A stretch of DNA of 64,000 nucleotides, taken from the NCBI RefSeq assembly GCF_003148685.1, contig NZ_QGGR01000009.1, forward strand, positions 1-64,000, given 5' to 3'. Position numbers and translations under genes: made by a program. The notes under the pieces are model-generated. The model did not search any database and was not told the origin of the DNA. It saw nothing but the letters and a program-made list of their open reading frames with translations. Positions within the stretch are counted from its first letter, which is position 1. Each line of letters begins with the position of its first letter. This stretch comes from Actinoplanes xinjiangensis (GTDB taxonomy: Bacteria; Actinomycetota; Actinomycetes; Mycobacteriales; Micromonosporaceae). Positions 58,457 through 64,000 of this stretch are shown here, piece after piece.

Positions 58457-59473
58457 ATGACCGTCCGAGGCGTGCTGGCCGCGGTTCTTCTGCTGATCCT
58501 CGTTCCCGCCCCGGCGCGCGCCGCCCCCACCGGCCTGTCCGCCGTCGCACCGGGCACGTCGGATGTGCGCTGGTCGGTGCAGCCGTCGAGCGCCAAGGGC
58601 CCGGACGGCCGCGACTTCATCATCCGGCGGGCGGCTCCCGGCGAGACGCTCACCGACTACGTCGGTATCACCAATCTGACCACCCGGCCGCTGGCCTTCA
58701 CCGTGTACGGCACCGACGCCTACAACACCGACGACGGTTCGTTCGCGCTGTTGCCGGCCGCGGAGAAGGCCACCGACATCGGTTCGTGGATCGGATTCGG
58801 CGCCGCGAAGTACACGGTTCCGGCGAACACCCGCCTGGACGTACCGTTCTCGATCAAGGTTCCGGTCGACGCCACTCCCGGCGACCACGCGGGCGGCGTG
58901 ATCACGTCGATCGCCGAGGAGACGCTCGACGCCCAGGGCCAGAAGGTCCTGGTGGATCGCCGGGTCGCGGCCCGCGTCTACCTCACCGTCGCCGGTGCGG
59001 TCGCACCCACCCTCAAGATCGATACGGTACGGCTGGAGTACACCCAGTCCACGAACCCGACCGACGGCGGTGAGATGACGGTCCGTTACCTGGTCCGCAA
59101 CACCGGCAACCTACGCCTCCGCGGCACCGGCGCGGTGCGGGTGACCGGCCCGCTCGGCTGGGAGTTGGCCCGCACCGAGGCCATGGCGATCCCCGAACTC
59201 CTACCCGGCGGCTCAGTGACCGTCACCGAGAAGATCATCGGACTCCAGCCGGCCGTCCGCCTCAACGCCGAGATCAGCATCGAACCGGCGAACTTCGACC
59301 AGAAACTCCCCGCCGTAACCCGCGGCACCACGGTCTGGGCGTGGCCATGGGCGCTGGTCGTACTGCTCTCCCTGGCCCTCCTGTACCTGATTTTCCGATT
59401 CATCCGCCACCGGTCGTCCCGGCGGCGGCCGAAGAACCTGCCCACAACACTGGACCCGGCCCCCGCGCAATGA
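58457..59473 (+). CDS. DUF916-type WxL-partner protein, membrane anchored
   Basis: A 338-residue exported protein. Signal peptide to about 22, a DUF916-type (WxL-interacting peptidoglycan-binding) domain with DGRDFIIRRAAPGETLTDYV and ITNLTTRPLAFTVYGTDA, then a second Ig-like domain (TVRYLVRNTGNLRLRGTGAV). One membrane helix (WAWPWALVVLLSLALLYLIF) and an Arg-rich tail end it. This is the plan of the DUF916/DUF3324-type proteins that hold WxL-domain proteins at the wall of Firmicutes. Its place beside the HtaA/WxL-like gene suggests that it anchors the haem-capture protein. AAGGAG precedes ATG 58457. Confidence 0.8.
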   Translation: MTVRGVLAAVLLLILVPAPARAAPTGLSAVAPGTSDVRWSVQPSSAKGPDGRDFIIRRAAPGETLTDYVGITNLTTRPLAFTVYGTDAYNTDDGSFALLPAAEKATDIGSWIGFGAAKYTVPANTRLDVPFSIKVPVDATPGDHAGGVITSIAEETLDAQGQKVLVDRRVAARVYLTVAGAVAPTLKIDTVRLEYTQSTNPTDGGEMTVRYLVRNTGNLRLRGTGAVRVTGPLGWELARTEAMAIPELLPGGSVTVTEKIIGLQPAVRLNAEISIEPANFDQKLPAVTRGTTVWAWPWALVVLLSLALLYLIFRFIRHRSSRRRPKNLPTTLDPAPAQ

Positions 59474-59552
59474 GGATGATCAGTACGACATCGACGTCGT
59501 GTCGCCACCCGGTGACAACCGGTTCCCGCCACCCGCGGAACCGGTCCACGGC

Positions 59553-59720
59553 CTGGACGGGTTCACGGCTCGGACGGGTTCACGGCTCGGACGGGTTCAC
59601 GGCTCGGACGGGTTCACGGCCCGGACGGGTCCACGGCCTGGACGGGTCCACGGCCCGGACAGGTTCACGGCCCGGACGGGTCCACCGCCCGGACAGGTCC
59701 CCGGCCTGGACCGGCAGAGG
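59553..59720. repeat. 17-bp minisatellite before haem oxygenase gene
   Basis: About ten 17-bp units related to CGGACGGGTTCACGGCT, increasingly diverged downstream. The period equals that of the minisatellite on the other side of the DUF916-type gene, though the units differ. Confidence 0.85.
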
Positions 59721-59806
59721 TTCCGGCTCGTGGACCGGCTTCGGGAACTCACCGACCGACTTCCCGACCGCGCCACCACTTCGATGATCAGGAAGGACGA
59801 GCCGAC

Positions 59807-60472
59807 ATGACCGAGTTCTCCACCCGCCTCCGCCGCGCCACCATGGTCGAGCACCGCGAGGCCGAGACCCGCGGCTTCATCTCCAGGCTGATGGCCGGCG
59901 ACGTCCCGATGGCCGGTTTCGCCGCCCTGACCGCGCAGTACCTGGCCGTGTACCGGGAACTGGAGGCCGCCGCCGACCGGATGCGAGCCGGAGCCGGCCC
60001 CGCCGCGGGTTTCGCCGATCCGGCCCTGATCCGGGTCCCGTCCCTGGAGGCCGACCTGGCCCACCTGTACGGACCGGACTGGGAGTCGACCATCACCGTC
60101 CTGGATTCCACCCGTGCCTACGCCGACCGTCTCCGCGACTTGGCGGCCGGTTCGCCCACCCACTTCATCGCCCACCACTACGTCCGCTACCTCGGCGACC
60201 TCAGTGGCGGCCAGATGATCGGCCGAACCCTCTCCAACCTCTACGGCCTGGGCGAGGCCGGCACGTCGTTCTACCGCTTCGACAAGATCACCGACGCCCG
60301 CGCCTACAAGATCTCCTACCGGCAGCGCCTTGACGCTCTCACGCTCCCGGACGACGACGCGACCATCTTGATCGACGAGGCGCAGCTGGCTTTCCGCTTC
60401 AACGCGGCCGTCTTCGTCGAGTTGGGCACCCTCTACCCAGAGAATCCCGAAGACCTGGCCCCCGCCGCCTGA
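59807..60472 (+). CDS. hmuO: Haem oxygenase
   Basis: A 221-residue haem oxygenase of the HmuO/HO-1 family. Proximal haem ligand His16 lies in MVEHREAETRGF and the distal helix reads LGDLSGGQMIGR near residue 130; KISYRQRLDAL and FRFNAAVFVEL close the fold. It opens haem to biliverdin, CO and ferrous iron in the cytosol using electrons from a reductase encoded elsewhere. SD GGAAGGA lies 8 nt before ATG 59807. It completes the haem locus. Confidence 0.95.
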   Translation: MTEFSTRLRRATMVEHREAETRGFISRLMAGDVPMAGFAALTAQYLAVYRELEAAADRMRAGAGPAAGFADPALIRVPSLEADLAHLYGPDWESTITVLDSTRAYADRLRDLAAGSPTHFIAHHYVRYLGDLSGGQMIGRTLSNLYGLGEAGTSFYRFDKITDARAYKISYRQRLDALTLPDDDATILIDEAQLAFRFNAAVFVELGTLYPENPEDLAPAA

Positions 60473-60574
60473 CCCATCAGACCGCCCACCCCAAGACCGC
60501 GTCCGCTCACCAACGGCCCGCGCACGCCACGTCCCATCCTGACAACCGATCCGCACGGCCACCTCAGCCGCCGC

Positions 60575-60715
60575 GAGACAGCGGTCACGGCCAGCCGCGC
60601 AGGTCGGGCTGGTTGTCACCGTCGTCTCGGGTGGCGCGAGACAGCGGTCGCGGCCAGCCGCGCAGGTCGGGCTGGTTCTCGGCGTCGCTTCGGGAGGCGT
60701 GAGGCAGCGGTGGGA
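60575..60715. repeat. 63-bp tandem repeat after haem oxygenase gene
   Basis: GAGACAGCGGTC...GGCTGGTT repeats with a 63-bp period at 60575 and 60638, with a decayed third unit near 60700. The 350-bp gap 60473-60821 holds nothing else that I can recognise. Confidence 0.75.
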
Positions 60716-60821
60716 ACCAGCTGGGGCAAGACCCCACTGCTGGATCCGCTTGGGCGTGGGGCTGGGCTGCCGATTGCACTCGGCAGCCGATTGCACGAGG
60801 GCCGCGGCCGGGTTTGGCTGA

Positions 60822-63800
60822 CTATGCGGGCGCCAGGTCGGTCAGGGTGTGGAGCAGTTCGGAGATGGTGACCCGGTCGAGTTCGGCGAAGGGCTTGTAG
60901 TCGCTGTCGTTTCGGCGCCAGCGGTTGTCGCTTCCGGCGTACAGGAATATGTCGGTCAGCTCCTGATCTGCCGACATGTCGATGTATCCGATGGAGAAGC
61001 CGGGCTCGAACTCGACGATCAGCTCGCGGCCGGGATCGATCACCAAGCTGATGCTGCCTTGGTGGCCGGCGTCCTTCGGTGTCTCGCGCCGCCAGCCTCG
61101 ACGCTCCAGGCTGAGCAGTCGGCCGGTCGGCACCTTGACACCCTGGAACCGGACCAGCCGACTGCTTCTGGCCTCCTCCTCGGTCAGCGTGAAGACGGGC
61201 CGGCCCAGCTGCGCGAACGGTTGCAGGATCTCGTAGTCAGCGAAGACCTCGGCCCACGCGGCGAGATCTTCTCCCAGATGAAGTGGGTGAGCGACGCCGA
61301 TCACGGCGTCATCCGGCACCGTGGTCGTCTCATCGTCCACGGTGGAGAACGTCCGGTCCTCAGCGACTCGGAACGCACCGGCCGCCACCTCGGGCGCACC
61401 GGCCGCGACTTCGGGTGCGCCGACCGCCACCTCCGGTGTGCCGGCCACCGTCTCGGGAAGGGGTGGGTCGAAGCGGGCCCACACCAGGCGGCGGACCAGG
61501 TGCCACAGCAGCGGGTGGTCGATGAACAGGCGGCGGAACTCGGCGCCGGACCAGCGGCGGTTGGTGACCATCGCGTGTTCCAGGCGGCGCACCTGGTCGG
61601 CGGCGACCGTGCGGACGTCCTTCTTTAACCTGGTGAACCGCTGGTACGCGGCCGGGCCCAGGGCGGCGTCGTCACGGGCACCGGGCCTGGGCAGCGCTTT
61701 GAGTCGTTTGCCGGCGGGCTCGGCCACGTACGGCTGGAGGTGCTCGTCGAAGCCGACCACGAACTGCCGGGGGCCGTAGTCGAGCCGCAGGCTGCCGTCG
61801 GCGTCCAGGCCGAGATCGGGCACCAGGCGGTCGGCCAGTTGCTCGGCGGTCAGACCCAGGGTGGCGCCGATCTGGTCCATCTTCTGCACGGCGGCGTTCT
61901 TGAGACCGGTGAACTTCGACCGTTGCGCGATGGTGTGCAGGTGCATGAGGGCCACATCGGTTCCGATCGAGGCGAGCACCTGCAACCCGATGACCGACTT
62001 GTTGTGGCCGCTCTCTCCCGGCCAGGCGAGGATCAGCGGTGTGAGCCGGCGGACCGTGTCGTCGTCACCCAGGTGCCCGAGCGCCTCGAAGGCCCACCTC
62101 TCCTTCCAGACGGATCCGGACGTCTGCCACAACTCGAAGAGGCTCCACGCGAAGGCGGCGAGACTCGACGGCTCGCACGCCTCGCGAACCGCTGCCAGCT
62201 CCGGCGAGGGCGCGTCCAGCGGGGACAGCGCGAGCAGAACGAACAGATTCTCCACCGCCTCGCCGGGCAGCGACCCGGACCCGTCCCGCAGCAGGATCGG
62301 CTGGAGCACACCGGGCGTCGCCCACACCGGGACCGAGGGAATGGTGGACGGGTCGAGGGCGGCCGGATCGGTGTCGACGAGGGTCGCGACGGCGGCCGCG
62401 ACCGCATCGCCGTAGCCCCGGGCGGCAGCTCGCACGGTCTCGGAGTGGCCGTTGGCATGCAGGGCGAGCAGCGCGCCCTCCGCCTGCCGCCGGGCCGGGC
62501 CGGGTTTGCCGAGCGCCGGTGGGATCAGGGCGCGGGCGGCCTCGGCCGGATGCCGGAGCAGCCACGCCAGCGCATCGTCGCCGACACCCTTGAGGCGGGC
62601 CAGCCAGTCGGCCATCAGCACCGCGATCCCCGGCGTCGCGAACGGCTGCAACGCCGGGGCGACATCGACCGGCGAGTGTGGCGCCAGGCTCAGCAGTGCC
62701 GCCAGCGTGTCGCTGCCGAACCGCGCGGTGATGAGGCGCATGTAGGTGCCGGCCATCCACGGGTCGTACGGCCGCCACGCCGCCAGCGCCGGGCGGGTGA
62801 TCTCCTCGGCGGTGTCGAGGAAGAACAGGCACGCATCCCGCAGCGGCAGTTGGTTGCCGAGCACGGCCTGTCGCCGAACCTCCGGATCCCATCGGCCGTC
62901 GTGGTCATACCGCTGGAACGGCAGGGCCGCCCACTGCTCACGCTCGCCCGGCAACCAGCTGAAGGTCATCGGGTCGCCGCAGGTCAGGCCTTTGATGACG
63001 AGGGGTTTCACCGGTTCCGGGAGATGCCGCCACGGCGGGTCGGCGAGGACCGGGGGCACCGCGGAGAGCGGGGCGGCCGACACGGTGTCGGCTTCGGCGA
63101 GGATCTGCTCGACCCGCTCGGTGGCCTCCACGCCGAGGAGGGGGATGACCCGGCTCGCCAAGTCCCGGTGTTTCAGCAGGTGGCCGCGGAACAGGTCGGT
63201 GACGGCCGGATCCCCGGCGCTCTCGGCGAGCAGGCGCAGCGCCCGTGCCGGGTATCGCTCGGTGTTCTCCAGGAGGGCGCGTTTGGCGTATCTGGTGCCG
63301 ATCCGCTCGATCAGGCCCCGGGTCACCTCGTCGCCGGGGAGCACGGCCAGCACCGAGAGCAGACGCCGCTGATCGTCGGCGAAATTGTAGGAGCCGTCCA
63401 ACCAGCTGAACAGCATCGGAGCGGCGGCCCCACCGACCCCGTCGATCATGGTGACGAGCAGATTCATCGAGTTGATGAAGGCGTCCTGTTCGGCGATCGG
63501 CGCCAGCGCCGTCACGTCCTCCGCGGTGCCGGCCGCCAGGAGCAGCAGGGTCCCGAGATGGTCGTCACCCGCGGCGGCCGCCTCGTCGCGGTCCTGCTCG
63601 AACCAGGCCCGCTCCTCCGGGACGAGGACGGCGACCGCGGCACGGGCATGGGAACCCCTCGCACGGTACGGCCGGAGCGCATCCACCACCTCCGCATACG
63701 TGTGATCCGGGGCGGCCGCGAGCGCCTGGCGCACCCGCAGCAGAAGTCGGATCGCGGCAGAGGGATACCGGACCGGGTGCCGTTCGCCCGGTCGGCGGTG

Positions 63801-64000
63801 CCGCACACCCGGACGCTGGGCGTACGCGCTCAACGAGTCGTCGTCCACCACGATCAGCTCGTTCATCCTGACCGCGGCCTCGGCGGCGAACACCGGCCCA
63901 CGCTCGCGGATCCACATGTCGGCGAAGCAGTTGGCCCAGTCGCTCGAGTCCCAGTGGCCGTGGTCGGCGGTGGCCACGACGGCGGCCGCTCCCAGCGGGG
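60822..64000 (-). CDS. DUF4132-domain protein (5' end at or beyond window edge)
   Basis: At least 1051 residues. The C-terminal third carries the DUF4132 signature DQVRRLEHAMVTNRRWSGAE with FRRLFIDHPLLWHLVRRLVW and ends in a beta-rich part (LVRFQGVKVPTGRLL). Two Ala/Leu-rich helical stretches in front look like HEAT-type repeats. A seven-residue tandem PEVAAGA repeat (three units with slight change) sits just before the last domain. A GTG at 63977 could be the start, but the frame stays open to the edge, so the true start may lie outside. DUF4132 proteins, some annotated MolR, occur with MoxR-type ATPases and VWA proteins in bacterial conflict-like modules; no such gene is in view. Confidence 0.82.
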   Translation of the reverse strand, partial: PLGAAAVVATADHGHWDSSDWANCFADMWIRERGPVFAAEAAVRMNELIVVDDDSLSAYAQRPGVRHRRPGERHPVRYPSAAIRLLLRVRQALAAAPDHTYAEVVDALRPYRARGSHARAAVAVLVPEERAWFEQDRDEAAAAGDDHLGTLLLLAAGTAEDVTALAPIAEQDAFINSMNLLVTMIDGVGGAAAPMLFSWLDGSYNFADDQRRLLSVLAVLPGDEVTRGLIERIGTRYAKRALLENTERYPARALRLLAESAGDPAVTDLFRGHLLKHRDLASRVIPLLGVEATERVEQILAEADTVSAAPLSAVPPVLADPPWRHLPEPVKPLVIKGLTCGDPMTFSWLPGEREQWAALPFQRYDHDGRWDPEVRRQAVLGNQLPLRDACLFFLDTAEEITRPALAAWRPYDPWMAGTYMRLITARFGSDTLAALLSLAPHSPVDVAPALQPFATPGIAVLMADWLARLKGVGDDALAWLLRHPAEAARALIPPALGKPGPARRQAEGALLALHANGHSETVRAAARGYGDAVAAAVATLVDTDPAALDPSTIPSVPVWATPGVLQPILLRDGSGSLPGEAVENLFVLLALSPLDAPSPELAAVREACEPSSLAAFAWSLFELWQTSGSVWKERWAFEALGHLGDDDTVRRLTPLILAWPGESGHNKSVIGLQVLASIGTDVALMHLHTIAQRSKFTGLKNAAVQKMDQIGATLGLTAEQLADRLVPDLGLDADGSLRLDYGPRQFVVGFDEHLQPYVAEPAGKRLKALPRPGARDDAALGPAAYQRFTRLKKDVRTVAADQVRRLEHAMVTNRRWSGAEFRRLFIDHPLLWHLVRRLVWARFDPPLPETVAGTPEVAVGAPEVAAGAPEVAAGAFRVAEDRTFSTVDDETTTVPDDAVIGVAHPLHLGEDLAAWAEVFADYEILQPFAQLGRPVFTLTEEEARSSRLVRFQGVKVPTGRLLSLERRGWRRETPKDAGHQGSISLVIDPGRELIVEFEPGFSIGYIDMSADQELTDIFLYAGSDNRWRRNDSDYKPFAELDRVTISELLHTLTDLAPA

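Noticed and set aside
58190..60715. CRISPR array
   Set aside because: Units are 15-17 or 63 bp in direct tandem with no unique spacers and no cas genes.

Overview
This window comes from a high-GC Gram-positive actinomycete. GC-biased third codon positions run throughout, GTG and TTG starts are common, and terminators are GC-rich hairpins without T-runs. A filamentous soil genus of the Micromonosporaceae (for example Actinoplanes) fits the mix of nickel superoxide dismutase, melC tyrosinase, several secreted chitinases and glucanases, duplicated clpP genes and many secreted Ig-fold or beta-propeller proteins. The genus is an inference. I see no rRNA, tRNA, CRISPR array, transposase or prophage.

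Layout. 0.4-2.0 kb: a secreted CAP protein and an RTX-repeat protein. 2.2-3.9 kb: a PopR/ClgR-like regulator ending in a Leu-Ala-Ala tail, convergent with two translationally coupled clpP genes, one of which lacks the catalytic aspartate. 4.0-8.2 kb: small metabolic genes with their regulators (XRE/SDR pair, a frameshifted hydrolase, SnoaL-like/TetR pair sharing palindromic operators). 8.2-10.2 kb: two ~690-nt copies of an unusual, lower-GC, probably structured non-coding RNA element flanking a small MerR gene. 10.2-11.9 kb: DJ-1/PfpI, PlsC, cold-shock protein. 12-32 kb: an exported-protein island with a copper-radical oxidase, Ig-fold proteins, two beta-propeller paralogues, a tri-catalytic penicillin-binding protein, a GH43-type enzyme, a fasciclin protein, two chitinases, a Bax-inhibitor-like membrane protein and a PQQ-type propeller. 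32-39 kb: melC1-melC2, a GH16 glucanase, an LCP protein and a third chitinase. 39-41 kb: sodN coupled to a flavin reductase, then another Ig-fold protein. 41-44 kb: a three-gene ECF vitamin/metal transporter. 44-49 kb: an orphan STAND ATPase and proteins of unknown role. 49-53 kb: a type III restriction-modification pair whose Res subunit has lost its nuclease end. 53-60.5 kb: a haem acquisition locus (hmuTUV, an HtaA-domain protein with a WxL-like tail, a DUF916-type partner and haem oxygenase) around an IdeR/DtxR-type iron box. 60.8 kb to the edge: a DUF4132 protein.

How the genes work together. The haem locus reads as a complete route: surface haem capture (HtaA/WxL-like protein held by the DUF916-type wall protein), hand-over to lipoprotein HmuT, import by HmuU/HmuV and ring opening by haem oxygenase, switched by iron. 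The chitinases form one regulon: the two-gene chitinase operon and the separate third chitinase carry near-identical promoter cores with the same 17-nt element between -35 and -10. The PopR-like protein and the ClpP pair look like an autoregulatory proteolysis circuit.

The most novel-looking element is the duplicated non-coding RNA at 8222-8912 and 9472-10167. Both copies end in strong terminator hairpins with different loops, and one internal hairpin shows a compensatory base-pair change between copies.
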